A DNA stretch of 64,000 nt from Bacteroides sp. 519 (GTDB lineage: Bacteria > Bacteroidota > Bacteroidia > Bacteroidales > Bacteroidaceae): the NCBI RefSeq assembly GCF_010500955.1, contig NZ_QVMJ01000002.1, forward strand, positions 1 to 64,000. Direction: 5' to 3'. The notes under the pieces are model-generated. The model was not told the origin of the DNA. It ran no database searches and was given only the letters and a program-made list of their open reading frames with translations. Below, in pieces: positions 52,701 to 62,064 of this stretch. Within the stretch, counting starts at the first letter, position 1, and each line of letters begins with the position of its first letter. Both the position numbers and the translations under genes were made by a program.

Positions 52701-53516
52701 TGCTTTGATTTGTAGTTGATTCTCGCTATGCGCATTCGCAGTCGTCAGCAACCGATTGATATTGGTTTTCGGAACCGTCGCCGTCGAAATGGTTTTATAA
52801 GGTACATCAGCTCTATCGTCTTTTGCGTACCCCACACGGTAAACATTTAGCACGGCACCATTCTGCTTTCCGATGCCGGAAACATCAAACTCCAGACGAA
52901 CGTAGTTTTCGCCAGACAGCAGTTCTACATTCTGGAACTCATTGCTGAAACGGAAATCATTCGCCCCGAAAATCAAAGATGCCTTATTTCCTTTTACAAT
53001 CCTAAACTTTGTGTCGATGGTAAAAAGCATAGCCGAAGCCGCATCCAGCGACAACTCATTACTGCCAATCCAGCAGGCACCATCCCATGCCGAAAGTCGG
53101 GGATTCATTAATCCGGTGGAAAAGGTCGACGTAGCCGAATGGATGCCTCCTTTATTATCTTTCACTTCCACCTTCCAGTAATAATCGGTTTCCGGTTCCA
53201 ATGGCTTTGCAGAAATTGAACTTCCATATACAATACCTACTGATTTGTCGGAGTTAACAGTGCCACTATCCCAGTGGAGGTTCCTGAAATCCGAATCGGC
53301 TGCCACTACGATACGGTAAGCGGTTTGTTTAATTCCGATCTCATCAGATTCCATTTGCCAACTTAAATCGGGGGTCTTTATATCCATGGCCAATGGGGCA
53401 ACACGGCTATCAACAGTTAAATGATTTATTTTTGTTTGTCCCCAAACCTCCATACATGACGGAATGAGTACTATCACTAAACAAAATAAACGGCTCAATA
53501 ATGAATGCTTATTCAT
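49710..53516 (-). CDS. GH78 alpha-L-rhamnosidase
   Basis: A 1268-residue exported enzyme (signal LFCLVIVLIPSCMEVWGQ). An N-terminal fibronectin/Bac_rhamnosid_N region comes first (residues 30-140, with DLSWQMESDEIGIKQTAYRI and LEPETDYYWKVEVKD). An inserted beta-sandwich follows at about 160-350, then the Bac_rhamnosid_N domain (AKAYVTAMGAYEMYINGKRI). The (alpha/alpha)6 catalytic domain has TDCPQRNERMGWTGDAQAYS with the general-acid Glu, and the C-terminal beta-domain closes with NFHFALGS-like FNHFALGSVGSWIHEYHLGI. It removes terminal alpha-L-rhamnose. It is the last gene of the minus-strand operon with GH3, GH20 and esterases. Confidence 0.9.
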   Translation of the reverse strand: MNKHSLLSRLFCLVIVLIPSCMEVWGQTKINHLTVDSRVAPLAMDIKTPDLSWQMESDEIGIKQTAYRIVVAADSDFRNLHWDSGTVNSDKSVGIVYGSSISAKPLEPETDYYWKVEVKDNKGGIHSATSTFSTGLMNPRLSAWDGACWIGSNELSLDAASAMLFTIDTKFRIVKGNKASLIFGANDFRFSNEFQNVELLSGENYVRLEFDVSGIGKQNGAVLNVYRVGYAKDDRADVPYKTISTATVPKTNINRLLTTANAHSENQLQIKADASFIQISINGELLIVNEGNPFVTNDTDLLISPFERGGGNFNTYPNLNSIGFYASAGEAVEFTDYRLMNVGQGKNVPLFDASTGATYRIFKDIPGVSVEGNKIYVKDNAFGYADPSYYSSLSMLRREFDISGKKVKKAKAYVTAMGAYEMYINGKRIGEDWFNPGVSQYRETMTYHAYDVTDHLEKGKNAVGAILGPGFYTGYMSFTPGNYNFFGDTEAFLLKLVVTFEDGTKETIVTDTRNWQLYKGGPVEHASMFQGERYNANKEEAVKGWNRPGYNASNWKGAEIVKPRDWTHFDFLARRDNPIREIERPEATRVLKTHSKDRTTYTYDMGVALVGVPSVKIPAGALKQGDVVTFRYGEEIYPGNEDSPNRMLPDGTTYESLYGSQGAYRPGVAGRVLHDTYRAALATDFYTASKADESREVIIEPHFTYRGYRYIQVTVPSRKSPLPAANVKAIVLSSEPVTGSYRGETTDETGKLVNQLYKNIRRSQLGNFFSIPTDCPQRNERMGWTGDAQAYSRTATYNGNVQSFFRQWMVALRNDQAVGGENGAPAGGIGNTVPTYSRQRERTFADGTTWAAAICMVPWQLYLQYGDVEIVKENFGSMRLWLDGMHHYKVPGYSGLSSRTTDLADWLNIDSRTSSDICNNAIYIYMMEVSAVMSDAIGETAYAGELRRRHGEAVESFNKAYIDPATGLTRNLSLTDGSAGEIIDSQTSYATPLNFNLFSEQMSVTAGRYKGLTYKESAVRRLKELAAEPARSGNEGTVIMPFFEGFVGAGGSDVPYNPTENSRPYTITTGFSGTPNILPALSKTGEVETAYRMLACTDFVSWLYPVKLGSTSMWERWNSYELAFEMGGRSEMNSFNHFALGSVGSWIHEYHLGITTDTGGYQHFVLQPLPGGTYTKASGSYDSNYGTIHSSWTADKGQLTGYEFTVPANTSATVYLPVEESSVKGVRNSEGIVYIGMKMRNGVPAACFEVQSGSYKLKLEKNQWKIAD

Positions 53517-53535
53517 AGTATTATTTTTACTAAAT

Positions 53536-55902
53536 TCATTTTTTCAACTTATTTATATCAACCATCTGATTCAACACATTATGCACCTTGACTTCCTGCA
53601 CTGTATTGATTTCAAATGTTATCTCTTCTCTTATATCACGCGAAGAGGTTCCTATAGCTACTTTGTAACTTCCGGCATCTGTTATCCATGCATTGGCGTC
53701 TGGATTGAATGAAGCCAGATCGTATGAATTAAAGCGGAGGGTAACTGTTTCAGATGCTCCGGGTTGTAATAGACCCGTTTTTACAAATGCTTTGAGCTCT
53801 TGCCGGGGCTTGTTTGCGGAAGGATCAGGAGCAGTAACATAAGCCTGTACAACTTCTTTTCCGGCATGCTGCCCATTATTAGTTATAGTTATTTTGAGAA
53901 CATATTCACCTTTTGATTCTGTTACGGAAGGCTTGTTAAAGCCAAAGGTAGTGTAAGAGAGGCCATAGCCAAAAGGATAAGAAACCTCTTTATCAAATGT
54001 ATCAAAATAACGGTAACCTACATATATATCTTCTTCGTATACAGTGTAATCTACATTTCGTAGTTGCTGATCCTCTTCAACTTTACCACGTCCCATACCT
54101 ATCTCGACAGGATATTTAGGCTCGTAATTATATGGAAAGTTAGTAGCCGACGGCACGTCCATATATGAATTAGGGAAAGTCATGGTCAATTTCCCTGACG
54201 GATTAATATTTCCACTTAGCACATCAACAACTGCATTACCAGCTTCCTGACCACCCTGCCAGGCTAATACCACTGCATCGGATTTGTTTTTCCAGGATGT
54301 AGTTTCTATAACGCCCCCAATGTTTAGCACAACAACGACTTTCTTTCTTTCAGCATGGAAAACGTTACAAACATCCTCTATTAATTTTTGCTCAGATAGA
54401 GTTAATTTAAAGTCGTCTTCTACTTTCCTGTCTACAAATTCGCCTGTAGCTCTACCAATGGTAATTAATGCAATATCAGCATCTTTTGCTTGTTTACGGA
54501 GCAATGATTGCTCGGGGAGTATCTCTGTTGGCCGCGTTCCGGGAAGGAAAGGGGCCAGACTATCATCGGCGTCTGGTTTGTTTTTCTCGTTTTCTTGTTG
54601 GATATGTTTCTCATAACGGTCTTTTAACTCTCTATCATATTTGTAACCGGCATTTTCTAGTCCGTCAATAAGAGATATTGAGTAGGCTTTGTTCACATCA
54701 CCGCTACCAGACCCTCCTGCTATAAAATTATAAGAGGTCACTCCATATACTGCGATATTTTTCACCTCAGCTGTTAAGGGCAGTGTATTCTTATTCTCTA
54801 ATAATATTATTCCTTCTGCAGCGGCACGGCGTACTAATTTTGCATGACCCTTGAGGTCAGGTGCATCTGAGTTTTTATACTTATTATACCGTGGAGACTG
54901 AATTATGATGGATAATATTCTTCTTACTGCATCATTTAGTGTTTCTTCGGACAATGTTCCTTCTTTTATAGCATTCAGAATAGCTTCTTTGTATTGAGGT
55001 AGCCCAGGCATCATCAGGTCATTGCCTGCCTGTATCATAGTAATAGGATTCTTCCCTCCAAACCAGTCTGTCATAACAAAGCCTTCAAAACCCCATTCAT
55101 CACGTAATATTGTTGTAAGTAACTCTTTATTATGTGCTGAATATGTGTTATTTATCATGTTATAGGAAGACATCACTGTCCACGGAGATGATTCTTTTAC
55201 TGCAATCTCAAATCCTTTCAGATAGATTTCGCGAAGAGCTCTGGGAGTTACACGCGTATCGCTATACATGCGATTTACCTCCTGATTGTTTGCCGCAAAG
55301 TGCTTCGGAGATGTCCCTACACCATTAAACTGTACTCCATTAATCATAGCCGCAGCTATTTTGCCTGTCACCAATGGGTCTTCGGAATAGTACTCAAATG
55401 TACGTCCGTGAAGGGGATTTCGGTGTATATTCATACCTGGTCCTAACCAGATATCTACTCCGTATTCCCGAACTTCATTACCCAGTGCTTTACCTACTTC
55501 TTCTACTAATTCTGTATTCCATGATGAGGCCAATGCTGTTGCAATAGGAAAAGCAGTACAATAGTAAGTTTGTTCGTTTCCTTCTCGATGGGGTAATATA
55601 CGTAGTCCGGCCGGTCCGTCTGCACACACGATTGCAGGTATATCCAAGCGTGGGATGGGAACAGTTGTTCCTGCAGCGCCGGGCACAAGATGATGTGTAT
55701 TTCCCACAACAGTACTCTCTCCGTCTGCTCTCTCCATACCTGCACCCACAACGATAGAAGCTTTTTCTTCTAAAGTCATGGTTGATATTATTTTATCTAC
55801 TTCAGTTACTCGCTTGTCTTTGCATGATATACATGTCAGAGTAATAACCGATACGAATAAGAAGGCGCGTTGCTGCTTTATGATTCTTCTGAACGTTTTC
55901 AT
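53536..55902 (-). CDS. GH3 family beta-glycosidase (lipoprotein)
   Basis: A 788-residue protein with a lipoprotein-type signal (FVSVITLTCISCKD). The N-terminal TIM barrel has DGPAGLRI, KHFAANNQEVNR and the nucleophile Asp in FEGFVMTDWFGG. The second alpha/beta domain (LLENKNTLPL; IALITIGRATGEF) and a C-terminal fibronectin III-like domain (GKEVVQAYVTAPDPSANKPR) follow. The pattern is that of beta-glucosidase-type GH3 enzymes of gut Bacteroidales. It starts 9 bp after the GH20 gene's stop and ends 19 bp before the GH78 gene's start, so all three are on one message. Activity on beta-glucosides or beta-xylosides cannot be separated by eye. Confidence 0.88.
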   Translation of the reverse strand: MKTFRRIIKQQRAFLFVSVITLTCISCKDKRVTEVDKIISTMTLEEKASIVVGAGMERADGESTVVGNTHHLVPGAAGTTVPIPRLDIPAIVCADGPAGLRILPHREGNEQTYYCTAFPIATALASSWNTELVEEVGKALGNEVREYGVDIWLGPGMNIHRNPLHGRTFEYYSEDPLVTGKIAAAMINGVQFNGVGTSPKHFAANNQEVNRMYSDTRVTPRALREIYLKGFEIAVKESSPWTVMSSYNMINNTYSAHNKELLTTILRDEWGFEGFVMTDWFGGKNPITMIQAGNDLMMPGLPQYKEAILNAIKEGTLSEETLNDAVRRILSIIIQSPRYNKYKNSDAPDLKGHAKLVRRAAAEGIILLENKNTLPLTAEVKNIAVYGVTSYNFIAGGSGSGDVNKAYSISLIDGLENAGYKYDRELKDRYEKHIQQENEKNKPDADDSLAPFLPGTRPTEILPEQSLLRKQAKDADIALITIGRATGEFVDRKVEDDFKLTLSEQKLIEDVCNVFHAERKKVVVVLNIGGVIETTSWKNKSDAVVLAWQGGQEAGNAVVDVLSGNINPSGKLTMTFPNSYMDVPSATNFPYNYEPKYPVEIGMGRGKVEEDQQLRNVDYTVYEEDIYVGYRYFDTFDKEVSYPFGYGLSYTTFGFNKPSVTESKGEYVLKITITNNGQHAGKEVVQAYVTAPDPSANKPRQELKAFVKTGLLQPGASETVTLRFNSYDLASFNPDANAWITDAGSYKVAIGTSSRDIREEITFEINTVQEVKVHNVLNQMVDINKLKK

Positions 55903-55911
55903 ATATTGAAT

Positions 55912-57627
55912 TTATTGTTTCCAATCCACCATGGAAGATTTAAAATAATACCAATTCATATTCTCCCAAAGAGGAGTATGCGAACTCAATCTTACTCTAT
56001 ATTCTTCCCAATAGGTGTTTTCTACTTTAGACCATCCTTTCTCCGCTATTCCCGCTAAACGAGGCATCAACATGAACTGAAGTTCTTTAAAATTGGTGAT
56101 AGTCTCGCACCAGATTGCACCTTCTACTCCTGCAATGTTTTGGGAAGGATCCAATAATGGATTTAACGTGGAAGGATCCCATTCATACATTTGTTGAATG
56201 GTCTTTTTGGGCAGCAAAGTAAACCCAACTTTTTCTTGTATAATGCGCTGTAGTGTATCAGCACTGGGTTCTTTATAACGATGATCTAAATAAACAAGGC
56301 CGGTTGGAGATACAATTGTTTTTGCATTCTTGCTAACACCTCTTTCTATATCCTTTGCTGCTTTCATGAAACTTTCTCCCAAAAGTTTTAGAACCTCTGG
56401 GGAAATGTTTTTTTCACCTTTGTCTTCTGGATCTGCTTCGCTATTCTCAAAGTATATCCAATGTTGATACAGATCGTTTTCTGTAATATCCGCGCGGGTT
56501 ATTTCTTGCCATCCCACAATCTTCTTACCCTGATTCAATGTGTATTGACGAGCTTTATTCATAAAGCGAATGTATTTGTCTTCAGCCAATCCCACTGTTT
56601 CATCACCGCCTATGTGGATATAACTACCAGCTGTTATCGCTGCCAGTTCAGTAATTACATCTTCTACAAATTGCATGGCTTTAGCATCATCTACATCCAA
56701 AGCACCTAACGTTTGTCCGGCAATGCCTAAGTCCATTTTTATTTTCACTGCATTTTCAAATTCCGGATAGGAAGTAAATAAGGCGGTTGCATGGCCAGGG
56801 AAATCTATTTCCGGAACTATTGTCACAAAGTGATCAGCGGCGTATTGAACTAACTCTTTAAATTGTTCCTGTGTATAATAGCCTTCAGGTTTTCCATCAT
56901 TGGGTATTTTGCTACCTATCTCTGTAAGTTTGGGGTGTTTCTTAATCTCGATTCGCCAACCTTGATTATCTGTTAAATGAAGATGAAGAACATTCATTTT
57001 GTATAAAGAGAGCATCCTAATCACCTGCTTTACCTCTTCTGCGGTAAAAAAACAGCGCGACACATCCAGTGAGAGCCCTCTCCATGCAAACCGAGGACTA
57101 TCTTTAATCTCAAGAGACGGTAGGTAAACCTTTTCTCCCTTACTGTCTATGTTTCCACCAATCAGTTGTCTTAGGGAGGTCATTCCTCTATATATTCCCT
57201 CTGGTGCTGTAGCTTGAATTCGAAGGTTCTTCTGGCCTATAGACAGAAGGTATTGTTCCTCTCTCGAATCGCCCTCTTTGGGGCTGTTGCCATATATATC
57301 AGGGAGATCATTGAAGGCACTTTTATCCTTTGTCAGTTCCAAGTGGATTTTTCCTTTTGAGGAAGTAGACGTTTCCACTATAGAAACCAATCCTGTTAAC
57401 TCATGAATCCAAGTTGATAAGCTGTCTGCCAATCCTTTCAACGATTGATCTGAATAGGATATACGGTTTTTCTGCTGGAGTGTAAACAGACCATTTCCTG
57501 CTTTTATCCGCTCGGGAGCGGGAATAATATGGGCCTTTTTATCTTCCGCAACAGGCGAAGTACAGGAGCATAGGATCGTTAAATTAACGAGCCAGATATG
57601 CAGTAAAGAGGGTTTAATTCGTTTCAT
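55912..57627 (-). CDS. GH20 beta-N-acetylhexosaminidase
   Basis: A 571-residue exported enzyme; the ATG at 57627 (MKRIKPSLLHIWLVNLTILC, lipobox SCTSP) gives a proper signal, unlike the longer frame that starts within the upstream gene. It has the GH20b small domain (SSKGKIHLELTKDKS) and a TIM barrel with HLHLTDNQGWRIEIKKHP, IVPEIDFPGHATAL and the catalytic pair in YIHIGGDETVG (Asp-Glu). It removes terminal GlcNAc or GalNAc with substrate-assisted catalysis. It starts 4 bp after the stop of the upstream GH3 gene. The presence of GH20 in a locus with a rhamnosidase suggests a hexosamine-containing glycan as substrate. Confidence 0.88.
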   Translation of the reverse strand: MKRIKPSLLHIWLVNLTILCSCTSPVAEDKKAHIIPAPERIKAGNGLFTLQQKNRISYSDQSLKGLADSLSTWIHELTGLVSIVETSTSSKGKIHLELTKDKSAFNDLPDIYGNSPKEGDSREEQYLLSIGQKNLRIQATAPEGIYRGMTSLRQLIGGNIDSKGEKVYLPSLEIKDSPRFAWRGLSLDVSRCFFTAEEVKQVIRMLSLYKMNVLHLHLTDNQGWRIEIKKHPKLTEIGSKIPNDGKPEGYYTQEQFKELVQYAADHFVTIVPEIDFPGHATALFTSYPEFENAVKIKMDLGIAGQTLGALDVDDAKAMQFVEDVITELAAITAGSYIHIGGDETVGLAEDKYIRFMNKARQYTLNQGKKIVGWQEITRADITENDLYQHWIYFENSEADPEDKGEKNISPEVLKLLGESFMKAAKDIERGVSKNAKTIVSPTGLVYLDHRYKEPSADTLQRIIQEKVGFTLLPKKTIQQMYEWDPSTLNPLLDPSQNIAGVEGAIWCETITNFKELQFMLMPRLAGIAEKGWSKVENTYWEEYRVRLSSHTPLWENMNWYYFKSSMVDWKQ

Positions 57628-57631
57628 AACA

Positions 57632-59914
57632 TTATTTTTTCCATGTAATACTTGCTTTTTTAACATGACATGAGTTGGTTCCTATTTGAATCTCGAATTC
57701 GCCTGGTTCCCAATCATAGAAAAGTTCCGAATTATAGAATTTCAGATCCTCGGAGGTCACTTCGAAAATAATTTCTTTCTTTTCACCCGGTTGCAGCATC
57801 ACTTTCCTGAAATTCTTCAATTCTTTAACTGGTCTGGAAATAGTTGCTACTGGGTCTTTGATGTATAACTGTACTACCTCCTCACCAGCCATACCGCCTG
57901 TGTTTGTTAATGTAACAGATGCAGTTAATTTATCATTGCCGCTTAGTTTCGTTTTATTTAATGCGATATCACCATATTCAAATGTTGTATAGCTTAAACC
58001 AAATCCAAACGGGAAAAGAGCTTCATTAGGTATATCGAGATACTTAGATGTAAACTTATTATTTTCATCGAAGGGTCTTCCTGTGTTTTTATGATTGTAA
58101 TAAAGTGGTATTTGCCCAACGCTCCTTGGGAAAGTCATAGTCAATTTTCCTGCAGGATTATAATTGCCAAATAACACATCGGCAATCGCATTTCCAGCTT
58201 CAGTACCAGGTGCCCACGCCTCCAAGATAGCAGGTACATTTTCTACCTCCCAATTTAAGGTCAAAGGACGCCCATTGATAAGAACTAAAACAACTGGCTT
58301 TCCTGTGTTTATCAAAGATTTTAATAAGTCTCTCTGACTCTTAGGTATATCAATTTCGGCACGACTTGAAGCTTCGCCCGACATTGCTGATGATTCACCC
58401 AAAACAGCTACTATAACATCTGCATCACTTGAAACCTGGAGCGCTTCCTCCAGCATTTCTTGTGGTGTCCTGGGTTCATCTTCCATCTTTACTCCCATGA
58501 ATGCTGCAAATGGAGAGTTCAAATTCGTCTTCAGATAAGGGCCATCGGTAATATTGGAACCTTTAGCCGTAACAACTTCAACAGCATTACCCCCTACATT
58601 TTTTATCCCTTCAACAACAGAAGAAATGGATTTGGCATCACGTATTAGAACCCAAGCGCCCAACATATCCGGTTTCGCTTCAGCAAATGGTCCGACAACA
58701 GCTATTTTACCTTTCTTTTTCAAAGGCAGGGTATTACGGTCATTTTTTAATAATACCATGGAACGCGCTGCAATTTTTCTGGCGGCATCCAGATGGTCTT
58801 CTGTCTGAATTTCATTTTCCCAACGTTCAGGATTCAGGTATCGATAGGGATCATCAAACAACCCGAGTCTATATTTAGCCTCAAGGATTCGCCTGCAAGC
58901 TTGGTCTATTTGTGTCATCGTAATTGTGCCTTCATTCAACGATGTTTTTAAGGTTCCCATAAACCCGTCTCCCTGCATGTCCATATCGACCCCTGCATCT
59001 AATGCCAATGCAGATACAGTCTTTAAATTGCCCAACCCATGATTTATCATTTCAGGTATTGAGGTGTAATCAGTTACTACAAAGCCATTGAATTCCCAAC
59101 GATTGCGCAACACTTCTGTCATCATCCATTTACTACCAGAAGCTGGGATTCCATCAATTAGATTAAAAGATGTCATTCCACTGCCTGCCCCTTCGTCAAA
59201 AGCAGCCTTATAAGGAGGGAAATAATCATTAAACATGGACAGATGACTCATATCTACTGTGTTGTAATCGCGTCCTGCTTCTCCCGCGCCATATAGTGCT
59301 ATATGTTTTACACAAGCCATTATCGTGTTGTTCTTTGTTAGATCATCACCTTGATAACCACGAACCATAGCTTTTGCAACCTGTGCTCCCCACCAGGGGT
59401 CTTCTCCTGAACCTTCGGAAACTCTTCCCCAACGTGGGTCACGGGAAATGTCAACCATTGGGGAATAGGTCCAACAGACCCCCGCAGCACTAGCTTCGAT
59501 TGCTGCAATACGAGCGCTTTGTTCTATAAGTTCCAAATCCCAACTACATGATAACCCAAGTGGTATTGGAAAAATTGTTTTATAGCCGTGAATTACATCC
59601 ATGCCAATAAGGATAGGAATTTTTAGTCGAGATTTTTGGGCAGCATCCTGGATTTTCTTCGCGGCATCATATGAAAAGCCCCCGGTAGCACCTATTTCTC
59701 CTTTCTGAATTGCTTCTGACAGCAATTCTCCGCCACCCAGAACAGCACCCATACTTCCAGAAGAAAGATTCATTTGACCTATCTTTTCTTCTAAAGTCAT
59801 TTGGCTCAGAAGGTTGGATACAAATTGATCCATTTCTTTAGTCTGATTCTGCGCCAAGCAAAAAGATGAATGGCAACTAAAAAGAACAAATAAGAATTTG
59901 AAGAACTTTTTCAT
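57632..59914 (-). CDS. GH3 family beta-glucosidase (BglX-like)
   Basis: A 760-residue exported protein with signal peptide (FFKFLFVLFSCHSSFCLAQ). BglX-type marks are LLSQMTLEEKIGQMN, IPILIGMDVIHGYKTIFPIP, VDISRDPRWGRVSEGSGEDP, CVKHIALYGAGEAGRDYN and FNGFVVTDYTSIPEM with the nucleophile Asp. The second domain contains GESSAMSGEASSRAEIDIPK with the likely acid/base Glu, and a FnIII-like C-terminus follows. It is a periplasmic beta-glucosidase releasing terminal glucose. It starts 37 bp after the first esterase gene and ends 4 bp before the GH20 gene. The two GH3 enzymes of the operon are distant from one another, so they probably have different linkages. Confidence 0.9.
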   Translation of the reverse strand: MKKFFKFLFVLFSCHSSFCLAQNQTKEMDQFVSNLLSQMTLEEKIGQMNLSSGSMGAVLGGGELLSEAIQKGEIGATGGFSYDAAKKIQDAAQKSRLKIPILIGMDVIHGYKTIFPIPLGLSCSWDLELIEQSARIAAIEASAAGVCWTYSPMVDISRDPRWGRVSEGSGEDPWWGAQVAKAMVRGYQGDDLTKNNTIMACVKHIALYGAGEAGRDYNTVDMSHLSMFNDYFPPYKAAFDEGAGSGMTSFNLIDGIPASGSKWMMTEVLRNRWEFNGFVVTDYTSIPEMINHGLGNLKTVSALALDAGVDMDMQGDGFMGTLKTSLNEGTITMTQIDQACRRILEAKYRLGLFDDPYRYLNPERWENEIQTEDHLDAARKIAARSMVLLKNDRNTLPLKKKGKIAVVGPFAEAKPDMLGAWVLIRDAKSISSVVEGIKNVGGNAVEVVTAKGSNITDGPYLKTNLNSPFAAFMGVKMEDEPRTPQEMLEEALQVSSDADVIVAVLGESSAMSGEASSRAEIDIPKSQRDLLKSLINTGKPVVLVLINGRPLTLNWEVENVPAILEAWAPGTEAGNAIADVLFGNYNPAGKLTMTFPRSVGQIPLYYNHKNTGRPFDENNKFTSKYLDIPNEALFPFGFGLSYTTFEYGDIALNKTKLSGNDKLTASVTLTNTGGMAGEEVVQLYIKDPVATISRPVKELKNFRKVMLQPGEKKEIIFEVTSEDLKFYNSELFYDWEPGEFEIQIGTNSCHVKKASITWKK

Positions 59915-59950
59915 ATTTCCTTTTGCTATATATTATCTAGCTGTAACATT

Positions 59951-60952
59951 TCAAAACACGATATTCTTTGGCTTTTCTATCGGCATATTCTCCATCTCTT
60001 CCAAATATTTTCCGAACCCTAATATATAAAGAGGAACATATTTAACCATTTGATCTACAGACGACATATCAGCTGGCTCTGCATCTGCCCACTCTGTATA
60101 TACTATGGATTGGCATTTGTCTACGATGAAGCTGCGAAAGAACCGGTCGCTTTCTTCATTATTATCAGTCAAAGCTTTCATGGCCATGATATGATCGGCG
60201 CCTTTCGCAACATAAGCCCAATGAGGAACTTTCATTTCCTTAAACTGTTCATGCAAGTATTTTGTACCTACCGAGGTTAGTCCCAACATTTCTCCGCTAT
60301 CAAAAGGTACAGCAAAATCTTTGTCACCATGAATAAGCAACATAGGACATGGCTTTTCGGCCCAAATTAAGGTCTTGCCTCCACCCGGAATTGCAATGGA
60401 TCCTGCGTGCGATATAATACCTGCATAATTAAATCCTTTAGGTAAAGCTTTAGTATATTCAACATGATTGCAGATGTCATGCTCCAATGTAAGACAGGTA
60501 ATGGCACCCGCACTTCCACCAGAAATCAATATTGTTGCAGGATCTGCTTTCAATTCGTTGGCTTTACCCAAGATGAAGTTTGTAGCAGAGACTAAATCTT
60601 CAGTGGCAATGCGAACGACATCTTCTATTCCTGTCACTTTGTATTTGTTATCGGGGGTAGCAGCCAGACGATAATCAATCGATACGGATACAAATCCATG
60701 TTCGGCATAATGGCGGTTGAACATTTCCTGGGCTGCATTCTTTCGGCTTCCGGCAGAAAATCCTCCGCCATGTACATGAATCATTACGGGACGAAGCTCT
60801 TTTACAGCGATTGAATGATCGAGGTAGATGTCTAAGTGAAGGGTATCAGAGCCTTTGATAGCGTAAACATACGTATCGCGCGTGATATTGGATTGAGCCA
60901 TAACTGCAACGAAAGCTATTAATCCGAGCAATGAGAGTGTTATTTTCTTCAT
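59951..60952 (-). CDS. Carboxylesterase, alpha/beta-hydrolase (first of a tandem pair)
   Basis: A 333-residue secreted esterase (signal LSLLGLIAFVAVMAQ). HVHGGGFSAGSR near residue 61 is the oxyanion-hole HGGG. ISGGSAGAITCLTL holds the nucleophile Ser near 147, HGDKDFAVPF the Asp near 215, and KGADHIMAMK the His near 253. The family is the BD-FAE/hormone-sensitive-lipase-like group that deacylates plant or host glycans. The next gene upstream encodes a close copy (about 70% identical by eye), so a tandem duplication has occurred here. It belongs to the SusCD operon; the acyl group removed is unknown. Confidence 0.85.
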   Translation of the reverse strand: MKKITLSLLGLIAFVAVMAQSNITRDTYVYAIKGSDTLHLDIYLDHSIAVKELRPVMIHVHGGGFSAGSRKNAAQEMFNRHYAEHGFVSVSIDYRLAATPDNKYKVTGIEDVVRIATEDLVSATNFILGKANELKADPATILISGGSAGAITCLTLEHDICNHVEYTKALPKGFNYAGIISHAGSIAIPGGGKTLIWAEKPCPMLLIHGDKDFAVPFDSGEMLGLTSVGTKYLHEQFKEMKVPHWAYVAKGADHIMAMKALTDNNEESDRFFRSFIVDKCQSIVYTEWADAEPADMSSVDQMVKYVPLYILGFGKYLEEMENMPIEKPKNIVF

Positions 60953-60986
60953 TTGTTTTTTGTTATTGAAGTTTAATTACTGTATG

Positions 60987-61982
60987 TTAGAATACGATAT
61001 TCTCCGGTCTTTCTATTGGAGCAACCATCATCTCTTCCAAGTATTTTCCGAAACCAAGAATATAAAGTGGAACATATTTCAGCATTTGATCTACTGAAGT
61101 CATATCTGAAGGCTCCTCGTCTACCCATTCGGTATAAACGTATGATTTACATTTACCCTTTATAAATTCATGGTAGAATTTATCAGTTTCTTCGTTATTA
61201 TTAGTCAAAGGCTTCATGGCCATAATGTGATCAGCACCTTTCTCAACATAAGCCCAATGAGGTATCTGCATATCCTTGAATTGCCGGTGCAAATACGATG
61301 TTCCCACGAAAGTGAAACCAGCTGCTTCTGCTACATCAAAAGGTACTGCAAAATCTTTATCTCCATGGAATAACAGCATCGGGCATGGTTTCTTATCCCA
61401 TTTAAGAGTGTCGCCCTCCATTATTATTGCACCTGCATGGGATATAATACCAGCATAATTGAAGTCTTTCGGTAATGCTTTTGTATAATTGACATTGTTA
61501 CAAATATCATGTTCTAATGCAAGAATCGTAGTGGCACCTGCACTACCTCCCGAAGTCAATACAGTAGACTGGTCGATATGCCATTCTTTTTCCTTGCTCA
61601 AGATGAAATTAGTTGCCGATACCAAATCTTCCGTGGCAAGGCGCATTATCTCTTTTGTATTTGTCACATTGTACTTGTTGTCTTCTCTAACACCAAGGCG
61701 ATAGTCTATGGATACAGAAACAAACCCCATTTCCGCAAAATGCCGGTTAAACATTTCTTGAGCCACATTTTTACGACTCCCGGCCGAATATCCTCCCCCG
61801 TGTACATGAATCATAACAGGTCGGAGTTCTTTAATTGGTATTGAATGATCTATATATACATCCAAGTGAAGTGTGTCGTCTCCTTTTATGGCATAAACAT
61901 AAGTATCACGCCTAATATCGGATTGCGCCATCACTGTAACATGTGTGATAAGACCAAGCACCAGAAATAAAATCTTTTTCAT
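60987..61982 (-). CDS. Carboxylesterase, alpha/beta-hydrolase (second of the pair)
   Basis: A 331-residue secreted esterase from the ATG at 61982 (MKKILFLVLGLITHVTVMAQ). The catalytic parts parallel the neighbour: HVHGGGYSAGSRKN, LTSGGSAGATTILALEH, FHGDKDFAVPFDVAE and EKGADHIMAMKPLTNN. Differences cluster between residues 120-145 and 185-205, around the active-site entrance, which may alter substrate choice. It lies 34 bp before the next gene and 82 bp after susD. A longer start five codons upstream (61997) is possible but adds only polar residues. Confidence 0.85.
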   Translation of the reverse strand: MKKILFLVLGLITHVTVMAQSDIRRDTYVYAIKGDDTLHLDVYIDHSIPIKELRPVMIHVHGGGYSAGSRKNVAQEMFNRHFAEMGFVSVSIDYRLGVREDNKYNVTNTKEIMRLATEDLVSATNFILSKEKEWHIDQSTVLTSGGSAGATTILALEHDICNNVNYTKALPKDFNYAGIISHAGAIIMEGDTLKWDKKPCPMLLFHGDKDFAVPFDVAEAAGFTFVGTSYLHRQFKDMQIPHWAYVEKGADHIMAMKPLTNNNEETDKFYHEFIKGKCKSYVYTEWVDEEPSDMTSVDQMLKYVPLYILGFGKYLEEMMVAPIERPENIVF

Positions 61983-62064
61983 ATTGTTATTTTTCAAATA
62001 TTGGTAATTCTACCCATAACAATTTTGCTATGGGTAGAAAAAACAGTCAAACCTATCAATAAAA

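Noticed and set aside
56224..56237. CCCAACTTT match inside the GH20 gene as another element end
   Set aside because: Only nine bases match, and the glycosidase reading frame is unbroken there.
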